From Rufibacter hautae (lineage in GTDB: Bacteria > Bacteroidota > Bacteroidia > Cytophagales > Hymenobacteraceae), in the NCBI RefSeq assembly GCF_008271695.1, contig NZ_VKKY01000001.1, positions 434,001-498,000 on the forward strand: a stretch of 64,000 bases of DNA, written 5' to 3'. Shown piece after piece: positions 1-9,800 of this stretch. The notes under the pieces are model-generated. The model did no database searches. It worked only from the letters and a program-made list of their open reading frames with translations, and was not told where the DNA came from. The position numbers were made by a program, and so were the translations under genes. The number at the start of each line of letters is the position of its first letter. The first letter of the stretch is position 1.

Positions 1-179
1 AGGCCAGGCATGTTCTCATCCAGAAAAACAAGGTCATAGGTTTGTTCCTGCACCTTCTCCACGGCATCGGCCCCGCTGTTCACGGGGGTAATGTCGTAAC
101 CTCTCTCCGTTAAGAAGAGAATATGGGGCTTGAGAAGGTCAATCTCGTCGTCCGCCCACAAAATAGTATATCTTTGCAT
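1..179 (-). CDS. porX: PorX-type response regulator, N-terminal part (runs off the window)
   Basis: Only the first 59 codons are inside the window. They read as a receiver domain: an acidic pair at D10-D11, the phospho-acceptor context [10 protein letters not shown] with Asp54, and an [14 protein letters not shown] start that I recognise as typical of PorX, the response regulator of Bacteroidota whose C-terminal half is a PglZ/alkaline-phosphatase-like domain. PorX regulates type IX secretion genes in Porphyromonas. The start ATG is at 179. The PglZ half lies outside, so a different receiver protein cannot be fully excluded. It is divergent from the HD-domain gene, with a 143 bp gap that shows no clear regulatory element. 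Confidence 0.75.
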   Translation of the reverse strand, partial: MQRYTILWADDEIDLLKPHILFLTERGYDITPVNSGADAVEKVQEQTYDLVFLDENMPG

Positions 180-322
180 GGCTAGTTTTTGGTTTTCATA
201 GCTTGTGTTTAGGCTTGCGCATCCAGCGGCTTTCCCGGCATGTCGCCTTTTCAAGGCGCAATCCGTAGAAATTACATAATGCTACATTTACCGACAACGG
301 ACACTACAAGAACTAAGTTATC

Positions 323-1561
323 TTGAATAAGAAAAAAATCTTCAACGATCCGGTTTACGGCTTTATCACGGTTCCGTCAGAGCTGCTGTTTGACATCATC
401 CAACACCCCTACTTCCAGCGCCTGCGCCGGATAAAGCAGCTGGGGTTGACGGAGTTCGTGTACCCTGGGGCATTGCACACCCGTTTCCATCACGCCCTGG
501 GGGCCATGCACCTCATGAACATTGCCCTGCAGAGCCTGAGCAGCAAAGATAACATCATTACCGACAAAGAGTGCGAAGCCTCCATGGCCGCCATCCTGCT
601 GCACGATGTGGGCCACGGCCCTTTCTCCCACGCTTTGGAGACCGCCATTTTTGACCAGGTGCCGCATGAGCAGATTTCACTGCACATCATGGAGCTCTTG
701 AACCAGGAGTTTGACGGACGCCTGCAACTGGCCATTGACATTTTCACCGATAATTACCAACGTCATTTCTTCCACCAACTGGTTTCAAGCCAACTGGACG
801 TGGACCGTTTGGATTACCTGAACCGCGACAGCTTTTACACCGGGGTCTCAGAAGGGAAGATTGGCGCTGACCGGTTGCTGAAGATGCTGAACGTGCACGA
901 AGACCAACTGGTGGTAGAGGAAAAAGGCATTTATTCCATTGAAAGTTTTCTGGTAAGCCGCCGCCTCATGTACTGGCAGGTGTACATGCACAAGACGGTG
1001 ACCAGTGCCGAGCAGATGGTGATGAAGATCATGCAACGGGCCCGCGAACTAACCCAGCGCGGCATTGACGTGCCCGCCAGCCGGAACCTGCAGTTCTTCC
1101 TGCGCGAGAGCCTATCCATGCTGGATTTTGAGCGCGACTCCACCATCATGCCGCGTTTTGTTTCTCTGGATGACTACGATGTCTGGAGTGCCATCAAAGC
1201 CTGGGCAGAGCACCCCGACAGCATCCTGAGCTATTTATCCATCTCCCTGCTGGAGCGGAAGCTGTTCAAAATCATGATCTCCCCTACCCCGTTTGACATA
1301 GAGTTTTTGGTAGGTGTCCGCGAACTGGCGCAGGAGCACTTTGACATTTCCGCCGATGAGGCGCACTATATGGTAGTGGAAGGCAAGATCAGTAACAACG
1401 CCTATGAATCTGGCGGGGAGAACATCAATGTGCTTACCAAGCAGAGCCTGGTGGTGGATGTGGCCAAAGCCTCAGACTTGCCCAACATTCAGGCTCTCAG
1501 TAAGAAGGTGGAGAAGTATTACGTGTGCTATCCCAAGGAAATCACCCGCATGAGTCTTTAA
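323..1561 (+). CDS. HD-superfamily phosphohydrolase (dGTPase-like, COG1078 type)
   Basis: The 412-residue protein has the HD metal-binding signature: HTRFHHALGAMHL at residues 52-64 and ILLHDVGHGPFSH around His94-Asp95. This places it with dNTP triphosphohydrolase-like proteins; the true substrate is unknown. The start is a TTG at 323: a stop codon lies in frame just upstream (314-316), and the MNKKKIFNDPVYGF start agrees with the usual N-terminus of the family. In many Bacteroidota this gene stands next to lpxD. Here lpxD is 36 kb away, beyond the saccharide locus. A copy of the intergenic palindrome family begins 11 bp after the stop. Confidence 0.85.
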   Translation: MNKKKIFNDPVYGFITVPSELLFDIIQHPYFQRLRRIKQLGLTEFVYPGALHTRFHHALGAMHLMNIALQSLSSKDNIITDKECEASMAAILLHDVGHGPFSHALETAIFDQVPHEQISLHIMELLNQEFDGRLQLAIDIFTDNYQRHFFHQLVSSQLDVDRLDYLNRDSFYTGVSEGKIGADRLLKMLNVHEDQLVVEEKGIYSIESFLVSRRLMYWQVYMHKTVTSAEQMVMKIMQRARELTQRGIDVPASRNLQFFLRESLSMLDFERDSTIMPRFVSLDDYDVWSAIKAWAEHPDSILSYLSISLLERKLFKIMISPTPFDIEFLVGVRELAQEHFDISADEAHYMVVEGKISNNAYESGGENINVLTKQSLVVDVAKASDLPNIQALSKKVEKYYVCYPKEITRMSL

Positions 1562-1571
1562 TCCTTTTATA

Positions 1572-1610
1572 TGTTTCAAGCCGATTTTCGCAGAAACAAC
1601 CCCAAAACAG
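1572..1610. repeat. Intergenic palindrome family, copy P1
   Basis: Arms GTTTCAAGCCGATTTT and GAAACAACCCCAAAAC, 11 bp after the HD-gene stop. Degenerate copy. Confidence 0.55.
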
Positions 1611-1648
1611 ACACGAACCCCAACACGCGCATAATCCTTATCTAGTCC

Positions 1649-2062
1649 ATGATCATTTACCAGAGTGGCTTAATCACCCTAGACTATGACCCCGCCACCG
1701 ATATCCTGTTCATTAATTGGCCCGATGTCCAAGATTTTCTGGTTCCGGAGATTCGGCAGGCACTTCTCATTTTAGTGGACCACATTAAAAGCTATGACAT
1801 CAAGAACTTGCTAATTGATTCCAGTAGGGCCTCACTGGATATTCCGGGCACCGAGTACAAGGAGGTCATTAAAGAATTTGGGCATAACCTCATGCAGACC
1901 CGGTTGGAAAAGATGGCCCGCATTCTCACGCCCAATTCCACCCGTGAAAACAAGGTAGAAGAGGCCCGCCAAGAGCTACGTTTTCCCATCCCACTGCGCA
2001 CCTTCACTGACTCAAAAGAGGCTTACTCCTGGCTCAAAGGCACCTTGGCAGAACCTGCCTGA
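1649..2062 (+). CDS. Conserved hypothetical protein, STAS/SpoIIAA-like
   Basis: The 137-residue protein has no signal peptide or membrane segment. Its layout (short strands, then a central ILVDHIKSYDIKNLLIDSS stretch and a C-terminal PLRTFTDSKEAYSWL segment) resembles small SpoIIAA/STAS-like proteins common in Cytophagales, often annotated as hypothetical. No catalytic motif is visible. It follows the HD gene by 87 bp with palindrome P1 in between, so it may have its own promoter. Function is not known; the fold assignment is a guess from pattern only. Confidence 0.6.
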   Translation: MIIYQSGLITLDYDPATDILFINWPDVQDFLVPEIRQALLILVDHIKSYDIKNLLIDSSRASLDIPGTEYKEVIKEFGHNLMQTRLEKMARILTPNSTRENKVEEARQELRFPIPLRTFTDSKEAYSWLKGTLAEPA

Positions 2063-2098
2063 TTTCCTTCTATCTGTAAAATCTAGTTTTTGCCGCTG

Positions 2099-2140
2099 CC
2101 TGTTTTGGAGCTGTTTTTATAAAACTGGCATCAAAACAGG
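2099..2140. repeat. Intergenic palindrome family, copy P2
   Basis: Outer arms CCTGTTTTG and CAAAACAGG pair perfectly; the inner part AGCTGTTTTTAT/AAAACTGG is imperfect. It lies 37 bp after the stop of the small hypothetical gene. Confidence 0.75.
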
Positions 2141-2320
2141 CAATAGCTTTTATAGGCTATATTCTGAAAAGGAGTGCATCTAACCTGCTAAGCTCTTTCC
2201 GAAGGCACAGCTTTACCAGAAATCAGAGGCCAGAACCTTAGGCAATATAGCAGATTTTGGATAGTTCCAATTTCTATATGCTGCTTAAACTTATGATAAG
2301 CGTCTATTAAATAAAGGCAT

Positions 2321-2369
2321 AAAAGAAAAGAACCCCTGTGACATTACATCACAGGGGTTCTTTTCTTTT
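2321..2369. terminator. Bidirectional intrinsic terminator
   Basis: A perfect 21 bp stem (2321-2341 with 2349-2369) with loop CATTACA. A GC core CCCCTGTGA is flanked by A-rich and T-rich tracts on both sides. It lies 15 bp after the stop of the minus-strand glycan-binding lipoprotein, so it ends the first susCD operon, and it could also stop plus-strand transcripts. Confidence 0.9.
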
Positions 2370-2383
2370 TAAGCTAAATTCTA

Positions 2384-3937
2384 TTAATAGAATCCGATAT
2401 GATCATAGTAAACAGTTCCAGTCCATCCGGCTGATTGGAACAATACATCATCAATTGTAGCAGGATTTCCTAGGGCAGCCTTAGTGATATTGTAGGTTGT
2501 CCATTCGCCTTCCACAATCTTGAATTGGTAGGCAGAAGAATATCCTTGATTGATGACTAAGTTCATGTTCTTACCACCTGTACCAGGAGTTCCGAAAACA
2601 GAGAAAGTAATTCCGGTATAATTGGCCATAGATACGCCAGCATCACCATGCAAACGGATAGCGTCATAAGAACCATCATACGTTTTCTTAGCAGCCATTG
2701 TACCCTGGCGTACGACATCAGTTACGTTCCAAACACTTGGACCTCCCCAGCCCCAATCACCCCAACCTGCTCTTCTGGCATCATCAAAAAGAGCGAAGGG
2801 TAAAGCAGCAAGTGGCGGCAGATTACCTTTGATGTTTAAAACCGGAGTTGTTGAAACTTGGTAGTTCTTATTAGTGATAAGGGTCAACGCTCCTTTTAAA
2901 GCATTGGCCGGAACTACCACCACCAGTTGGGTAGCACTTCTACTAACAAACGTTGAAACAGTAGTACCACCAGTGAAAACCACACTCTTCACCAAATCCA
3001 GATTAGTACCTGTGATTGTAAGATTTACTCCTGGATCAATTGGGTTAGGAGTCAAGTTAGTGATGTTGGGCAACAGAATGGTAAGGCTTTGAGTGGTTGT
3101 CACTTCCTCACCTGAGATGGCCACCAACTTCAGGGTACCGGCAGAGGCGTTGTCAGGAACCATCACTACAATCTGAGTAGGCGATTGACTAACGAAAGTA
3201 GCAGTTTTAGCTGTCCCAACTCCGGTAAACACAACTTCTTTCACCAGATCCAGATCTGTACCAGTGATAGTAAGGTTTTCGCCATGTTTTAAAGGACTAG
3301 GTGCCAAAGCGGTAACGGCAGGAAGATTAATGTTAATCTCCTGTTCGGTTTCAATCACCATTGGCTCAGTACCACCGGTAAAAAGAGTCAACGAACCTGT
3401 TTTGGCACTTAAAGGCACTCTAACCACCAACTCGGTCATTGACTTGCTAACAAAAGTAGTGACAATGCTGTCTTGGAGACTTCCAAACTGAACACTGTCC
3501 ACCCAGTTTAAGTAATTACCGGTCACGGTGATGTTAGTTCCTGGCTTTGCATTGGCAGTTACCGAAGCAACAGATACAGGCACTTCAAAGCTGAGGACTG
3601 TCTTAGAGACAATATCCTCTCCTCCAGAGACCTTAAGGGTTATTTTACCCTCTTCTGCAGCAGTTGGAATTACCAGTTCAATCAGATCAGAAGATTGCGA
3701 GGTAAACTGGGTTTTGGCAACGGAGGCACCAACAAACTCAATGGATTCTACCTTGTTAAGGTTATGGCCAATGAATTTGATTTTTTCACCGTGCTTTGCT
3801 CCTGTTGGGCCAAAGCTTAATAATTCAACTTGCCCTGAGTTTACTTCATCTTCGTCATCACTACATGACTGCAAGAAACCGAAAGTCGCGAACAAACATA
3901 CCACTAGTAATACCTTGATATTATAAAAGTTCTTCAT
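2384..3937 (-). CDS. Surface glycan-binding lipoprotein with four TIG domains and a C-terminal jelly-roll-like module
   Basis: The 517-residue protein has a lipoprotein signal (FLQSC, Cys25) followed by an acidic SDDEDE stretch, typical of Bacteroidota surface lipoproteins. About four IPT/TIG repeats of roughly 80 residues follow (about 35-365); repeats 3 and 4 share LTITGT(D/N)LDLVK(E/S)VVFTG almost exactly, suggesting recent duplication. The last 145 residues (from FALFDDARRAGWGDWGWGG to YYDHIGFY) look like a beta-sandwich carbohydrate-binding module rich in Trp and Tyr. It is the last gene of the susC-susD-SGBP-SGBP operon. Known relatives hold polysaccharide at the outer surface; the ligand here is inferred. 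Confidence 0.8.
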   Translation of the reverse strand: MKNFYNIKVLLVVCLFATFGFLQSCSDDEDEVNSGQVELLSFGPTGAKHGEKIKFIGHNLNKVESIEFVGASVAKTQFTSQSSDLIELVIPTAAEEGKITLKVSGGEDIVSKTVLSFEVPVSVASVTANAKPGTNITVTGNYLNWVDSVQFGSLQDSIVTTFVSKSMTELVVRVPLSAKTGSLTLFTGGTEPMVIETEQEININLPAVTALAPSPLKHGENLTITGTDLDLVKEVVFTGVGTAKTATFVSQSPTQIVVMVPDNASAGTLKLVAISGEEVTTTQSLTILLPNITNLTPNPIDPGVNLTITGTNLDLVKSVVFTGGTTVSTFVSRSATQLVVVVPANALKGALTLITNKNYQVSTTPVLNIKGNLPPLAALPFALFDDARRAGWGDWGWGGPSVWNVTDVVRQGTMAAKKTYDGSYDAIRLHGDAGVSMANYTGITFSVFGTPGTGGKNMNLVINQGYSSAYQFKIVEGEWTTYNITKAALGNPATIDDVLFQSAGWTGTVYYDHIGFY

Positions 3938-3960
3938 ACGTCAATTATCAGAAGGTTTCG

Positions 3961-5124
3961 TTAAGGAATTTCGTTTGGAACTACCCGTAGATTATCCAGC
4001 GCAAATTGGGCTTTTGTACCTGGGCCTACAAAATGGAAGGAAACTGCATACCCATTTGGATCATAGGTAAATACATTACCATTCAAATTGTTAGCCGCAT
4101 AGATATCTTCAAAAGGGATGCTTACTGTTTCCCATTTGTTGCCAGTGTTGATGTTAGGCGACCAGGAATAAGTAGCCTTATCTCTGCCTCCTGGACCAGC
4201 GGTACCGAAGTGAATTCTGGCACCATTGTACACTAAAGGTGAAACGGTGTTAATCTCGAACTTAAAGCTGTATTTACCAGGATTAGCAAAAGCATCTGCC
4301 GGAATGTTTTTGGTCTTTTGCTTGATGGTACCTTCTCCAACCCAAGCCTCAAACCAGCCACCAGTGCTTTCTTTATCAATGCGCAGGAATTTTCCACTAA
4401 CTGGTTGCACCTGATCATCACCATTTTTAATGAAAGTGCTTCCATGCCACCAACCATCAAAGTTGGTATCTTCATAATCGGCGATGATGTTGCGGTTGTC
4501 ACGGAACCAAAAATCTGACTCAGTTTCTCCAAAGTTAGAGCTAACAGTGATGGGGCCTGGCTGCGCACCTTCTGGTACTTTCACCTCAATGGTTTTGAAA
4601 TCTTTAATTGAAACAATCTCTCCTTCAACGCCACCAGCAAAGGTGACTTTGAGCGGCTCATAAAAGAAATCACCCACAATGGTGGCATTCTCGCCGGTAT
4701 TCACATACTCGCTCAACATTCTATCAACTCTGGGCTCACTGATGTCCACGGTAAAATCATGCACCAGTTCCTCACCATTCGCAAAGATGATTCTCATCTT
4801 GTTAGTGATTTCGGTGGGGATGTTACTAGGAACCCGGGTAATAATGGAGTTGTTGGTGATCAGGGTTGGTGATAAAGATGCCGCTTGGTCATTGATCCAA
4901 AGTTCCCGGGCATTGCCCAAGTTCTCCCCAACGATGGCAATCATAGCTCCCTGTCCTGCTTTGGTGATAAGCGAATCAGCAGATGCTGGCCTGGTAACCC
5001 TTACATAACTAATCATGGGCTTTCCGCCGTTCGAAAGATCATCATCTTCCGAACAGGCTGAAAACAATCCCGTCATCACAAAAGCAACAAACAGGAATAA
5101 CAAAGATTTAAATGATGTTCTCAT
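3961..5124 (-). CDS. Surface glycan-binding lipoprotein, SGBP-B-like
   Basis: With the start at 5124 (MRTSFKSLLF) this is 387 residues with a lipobox GLFSAC (Cys24) and an acidic SEDDD tail after it. An upstream in-frame ATG at 5157 overlaps the susD stop and would spoil the signal peptide. Two TIG-like domains (about 33-205) come before a C-terminal domain of about 175 residues beginning IADYEDTNFDGWWHG and ending FALDNLRVVPNEIP. That arrangement matches the SGBP-B type of xyloglucan-locus protein, whose C-terminal domain binds glycan. It lies 32 bp after susD and 23 bp before the next lipoprotein gene. Confidence 0.8.
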   Translation of the reverse strand: MRTSFKSLLFLFVAFVMTGLFSACSEDDDLSNGGKPMISYVRVTRPASADSLITKAGQGAMIAIVGENLGNARELWINDQAASLSPTLITNNSIITRVPSNIPTEITNKMRIIFANGEELVHDFTVDISEPRVDRMLSEYVNTGENATIVGDFFYEPLKVTFAGGVEGEIVSIKDFKTIEVKVPEGAQPGPITVSSNFGETESDFWFRDNRNIIADYEDTNFDGWWHGSTFIKNGDDQVQPVSGKFLRIDKESTGGWFEAWVGEGTIKQKTKNIPADAFANPGKYSFKFEINTVSPLVYNGARIHFGTAGPGGRDKATYSWSPNINTGNKWETVSIPFEDIYAANNLNGNVFTYDPNGYAVSFHFVGPGTKAQFALDNLRVVPNEIP

Positions 5125-5156
5125 ATAGTGTTCTTTTCTATTCTTTCCTAAATGCA

Positions 5157-6842
5157 CTAGTCTTTAAATGTATATGGAACTGCAGGATCTTTCAGGCTTG
5201 GCGCTTGGCTTACCTCAGAGGCAGGTAATGGCAGTAAGAAGTTACCAGAGTTGGCAACAGCCATTCTTTCAGCAAACCAAGTTGTTTTTGCAAAAGTCCA
5301 TCCGGTTGGGTTAGGCATTCTGTCTGGCTTGGCCACAAATAGGCCACGGTCCTGGCTATTGATGATTTCGTAAGCCTTGTTTGGATTGTAATAGTGCAAC
5401 CTTACCAAGTCATACCATACAATGCTTTCCATGGCAAACTCCTTCACGCGCTCTTCAAAGATATCATCCCAGGTAAGGCCACCTTCCCAAGGGGCAAGAC
5501 CAGCACGTGTATGCACCTTGTTGAAATACTCCAGTGCGGTTGCATCTGTGGTAGAAGCGTTGTTACCAAGAGCTGCCTCTGCATAGATCAGGTACATCTC
5601 GGCCAAACGTAACATATACGTGTTGTTTGGATAACGCTGCTGTGCAGCCTGTCCTCCTACGTCTTTGGCTTTCCCAACTACGTACTTTTTGATGCTGACA
5701 AAGTTCTGGTCAGCAGTGGCACCAGGTGCTGGGAAAACAAGGTCCTGCTCAGACTCTTTTCCTGCAGCATCTCTCACGGTTTGGGTAATCTCAGGATATA
5801 CCGCGCCAGGTAGCATGAAGGTCGCTTTTAAGCGTTGGTCCATAGTGAAACCCGGCTTTGTACCGTTGTCCTGGAGTAAGCCGTCATAAAGGCTCAGCAT
5901 CCACCAGGAAGCCCCCAAGTCACCGCCCCAGCCGTCACCGTTCGCAATATCATTGCTGTAGGTAATTTGTGAAACCATGGTATTGGCAGAGGCATAGTCA
6001 GTAGTAAATACCCATTGTAATTCAAACAATGACTCATTGTTGTTATCATAAGGGTATAAGAACAAATTGGCATAGTTTGGAAGCAAAGATTTACCACTCA
6101 TGGTGATCACTCTTTGTGAGAATTCTTTGGCTTTATCCAAAAACTCCTGCTTTCTAACACCACCAGTAGACTCTACTCCAGCACGGGTTAAGTAAGTTCT
6201 GGCGAGCATACCTTCTGCTGACCATTTGGTAATCCTGCCTGGCTCAACAGCAGATGCCGTTAAATTTTGGGCCGCAAACTGGTAGTCTCTGGTGATGAAC
6301 TCCCAAACACTCTCTACAGTGTTTCTAACTAAAGTAGCATTCTGCAGAACAGCTATGTTGTCTTCAATGATAGGAACTGCCCCATAGTTAGACACCAAGT
6401 GGGTATAAGCAGTGGCCCGCATAAATCTAGCTTCTGCCAATGCATGGTTCTTGATTTCTGGCGAAACCCCTGCCCCTGCATATTTGTTTATGTTGGCGAT
6501 GGCCATGTTAGCCTGTCCAATAACTACATAGAAGGCACGGTAAGCGGACCCATTGTCTGGGGAAACCGACGTGGTATTGAACAGAGTATGATCTCTATCA
6601 CCCCATGCTCTGAAAACAGTACCTCCCCGGATGTCTCCCAACTTGAAGTTTGCTTGGTCAATATAATCTTTCCAGACTACACTATACAAAGGTGCGGTAG
6701 CAGCCAAAACCTGCTGATCTGTCTGGTAGAAATTTGCATCAACCAGCGTGTCTTGTGGCGGTCTGTCCAAGAATTCTTCAGAGCAACCTGAAAACACAGA
6801 TAGTGCCGCCAATGCCCCAATAAGGAAATATTTATTTTTCAT
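5157..6842 (-). CDS. SusD/RagB-type glycan-binding outer-membrane lipoprotein (pair 1)
   Basis: The 561-residue protein has a lipoprotein signal (SVFSGC, Cys20), then SEEFLDRPPQDTLVDANFYQT, the usual SusD N-terminus. TPR-like helices (LAEARFMRATAYTHLVSNYGAVPII) and the C-terminal EERVKEFAMESIVWYDLVRLH motif are also characteristic. SusD proteins form a lid on the SusC porin and bind the incoming glycan. It is 18 bp downstream of its susC partner. Base composition looks lower in GC than pair 2. The glycan is unknown; the neighbouring SGBP-B-like protein points to a plant beta-glucan such as xyloglucan. Confidence 0.93.
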   Translation of the reverse strand: MKNKYFLIGALAALSVFSGCSEEFLDRPPQDTLVDANFYQTDQQVLAATAPLYSVVWKDYIDQANFKLGDIRGGTVFRAWGDRDHTLFNTTSVSPDNGSAYRAFYVVIGQANMAIANINKYAGAGVSPEIKNHALAEARFMRATAYTHLVSNYGAVPIIEDNIAVLQNATLVRNTVESVWEFITRDYQFAAQNLTASAVEPGRITKWSAEGMLARTYLTRAGVESTGGVRKQEFLDKAKEFSQRVITMSGKSLLPNYANLFLYPYDNNNESLFELQWVFTTDYASANTMVSQITYSNDIANGDGWGGDLGASWWMLSLYDGLLQDNGTKPGFTMDQRLKATFMLPGAVYPEITQTVRDAAGKESEQDLVFPAPGATADQNFVSIKKYVVGKAKDVGGQAAQQRYPNNTYMLRLAEMYLIYAEAALGNNASTTDATALEYFNKVHTRAGLAPWEGGLTWDDIFEERVKEFAMESIVWYDLVRLHYYNPNKAYEIINSQDRGLFVAKPDRMPNPTGWTFAKTTWFAERMAVANSGNFLLPLPASEVSQAPSLKDPAVPYTFKD

Positions 6843-6860
6843 TTTACTCGCTGTTTAGAA

Positions 6861-9800
6861 TTAGAAATCAATACCGATGTTGAAAGAATATACCGGTGTT
6901 AATGGGTAACGTCCGTAATCTACACCAATAGCTGCGTTATCTGCACTTGCATTTGGTCCCACGTAAGAACCAACTTCAGGGTCATATCCAGAGTATCCTG
7001 TGATAGTCCAAACGTTCTGTGCGCTTACTCCAAATCTTGCTCCTTTGATGAACTTCTGTCTGGCCAATAAAGTAGATGGCAGATTGTAGCTCAGGGTCAC
7101 GTTCTTAAGTCTTACAAATGAGCCGTCTTCTACATACTTGTTTGTGTGACGGGAGAAGTTGTTGTTTTTATTTCCACCTGACATCCGTGCTACGTTAGTA
7201 CCAGGGTTTTCAAGGTAAGGATTGCCATTGGCGTCCATGGCTACTCTCGCATAATCAAAAGCTCCAATGAACAAGTTCCGTCCTAAGTTGATATTGTTAG
7301 GGTTGGAGTTCTCACTACGCAGGTAGTTGTAAACATCGTTGCCTACGGTGCTTGTAATTAATACACTTAGGTCAAATCCTTTGTAAGAGAAGGTATTGGT
7401 GAAACCAGCGAAGAATTTAGGCCAAGGGTTACCAATGAAGGTTTGGTCTTCTCCGGTGATGATACCATCTCCGTTGATGTCTTTGTATTTCACATCACCT
7501 ACCCAGATGCTGTTCTCAGCGATTGGGAATTCAACTCCATTGTTGTCAGCTGGCAGGGCGCTAGCCTCGATTTCCTCCAAGCTTTGGAAGATGCCTTCTT
7601 CCACATAACCGTAGAACATCCAAGGAGACTCCCCAATGATGGAACGCTGCGTCCAGTTGTTCATCCACCAGTTAATCCGGTCCATGATACCAGTTGGGTT
7701 ATTGAGGTCTTTGATTCTGGTTTTAAAATGAGAGATGTTGAAGTTAGACTCCCATTTGAACTGACCATTGTCTACGTTGATGGTGTTAAGGGAGAAGCTC
7801 CACCCTTTGTTTTGAAGTGAACCTGCGTTTACGGTTGGAGCTGCAATTGAACCGTTACCGTTGGTACCCATGTACCATGGCAATGAGCTTGGCAGGATCA
7901 GGTTATCAGTGTTTTTGATATAGTAATCAGCCTCTAACTGCACCCGGTTCTCAAACAAACCTAAAGTAATACCAAAGTTGTCTGTTCTGGTTTCTTCCCA
8001 CTGGAAGTTAGGGTTTGGATATTTGTTTGGCCGGAAGCTGGTTCCCCAAGGTGATGGACCTGAAGTTAAGGTACCGTAAATGGCACCGCTACCACCTTGG
8101 TTACCGGTTAAACCAGTCTCAAAGCGTAATCTAAGGTCATTTACGAGTGGCAAGTTGAAGAACGGCTCTTCCGTAACTCTCCAAGCAAATGACACGGAAG
8201 GGAAGTAACCCCATTTGTTTTCAGAACCAAAGTTTACTGAACCATCGGCACGGAAAGCAGCCTGAACGATATAACGGTCATGGAAATTATAGTTGATACG
8301 ACCTAAGTAAGACTCCATGGCCCAGTCACCGTGACCACCTTCAGTATCGCTTCTAAGTCTATCACCTGCGTTCAGGTCAAGGATTTCGTTTGTGGTGAAA
8401 CCATCTCTCTGCGCAAAGATCTGCTTCCAAGTAGACTCCTGCGACTCATGGGTAGCCATGATATTGATGTTATGGTTTCCAAACTGCTTCACATATTGGA
8501 GCATTTGGTTCCAGTTCCAATAGGTATTGATCTGGTCGCGGTTGTTCAAACGAGCGGTCTCATTCTTCTGGTAGCCAAACTGATAGGTTGGCAGGAAGTA
8601 AAGCGAGTTTGAATAGTTCACGTTGGTGTTCAAAGAAGTACGGAAATCCAAGCCTGGCAGAATATGGAAAGCCATGTTCAAACCACCCAAGAACTGTCTT
8701 CTGGTCAACTCGTTGGTTGTTAGGTTTGCCAATCCAATAGGGTTTGGCGGCGTGAATTGCTCAGAGGTGTTCTGCGTAGTCACAGTACCCCCACCGTAAG
8801 TACCATTCAGGTTTCTTACCGGAATGTGAGGCGGCAACTGGATAGCTCTGGTGATGATGTCGTTCTGGGTGGTGCTTAACTTTTCATTAGTCTGAGAGAA
8901 GTTGAAATTAGCGCCAAGATCTAACCACATGCGGGTTTTGTTGTCTATGTTCAAACGAACAGAGGCACGGTCAAATCCTGAACCCAACGCCACACCTGCC
9001 TGATCTAAATATTCGCCAGAAAGGTAAAACGTTGTCTTTTCACTACCACCGCTCAAGCTCACTTGGTGCTTTTGCATGGCAGCGCTGTTAAATAACTCAT
9101 TTTGCCAGCTGGTTCCTTCACCTAACAAAGAAGGATCCAGGAATTCTTCCCGAACTGCACCACCAGCAATAGCTTTGTACTCATTTTCCATCTGCGCATA
9201 TTGGCGCAAATTCATAACCTCTAATCTAGAAGGTGCGGTCTGCTGACTGTACAGATAAGAGTAGTTCACCTTTACATCACCTGCTTTACCCCGTTTAGTT
9301 GTAATCAAAACAACCCCGTTGGTTGCTCTAGATCCATAAATAGCAGTAGCAGAAGGTCCTTGCAGGATCTCCATGCTTTCGATGTCTGAAGGGTTTAAGG
9401 TTGAAAGGGGATTGGATCCTCTTGGAGAAACATCTCCTAAAATCTGAACACCATCAATTACGTACAACGGCTCATTAGTACCACTGATAGAGTTTACCCC
9501 TCTAATGTTTACAGAGATACCTCCACCAGGAGCACCAGTATTCTGAGTTACATAAACACCAGGGGCACGGCCTTGAATAGCTTGCTCAATGGTAGTGTTT
9601 ACTGTTTTCTCAATAGCAGCAGCGTTAATAGAGGTCTGAGCACCGGTAAGGTCATTTTTTCTCAGCTCACCATAACCTGTTACTACTACCTCGTTCAGGG
9701 TCTGAGCATCTTCTCTCAGACTTACATTAATAGTAGTGTTGTTTCCTACCGGCACTTCTTGAGACACATAGCCAATGAAGGTCACGACCAACACATCGGC

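Larger units (their letters stand above)
2063..2383. other. Intergenic gap between convergent genes
   Basis: This 321 bp gap holds palindrome P2 and a strong bidirectional terminator at 2321-2369. The remaining sequence (about 2145-2320) is AT-rich and shows nothing I can assign. Confidence 0.6.
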
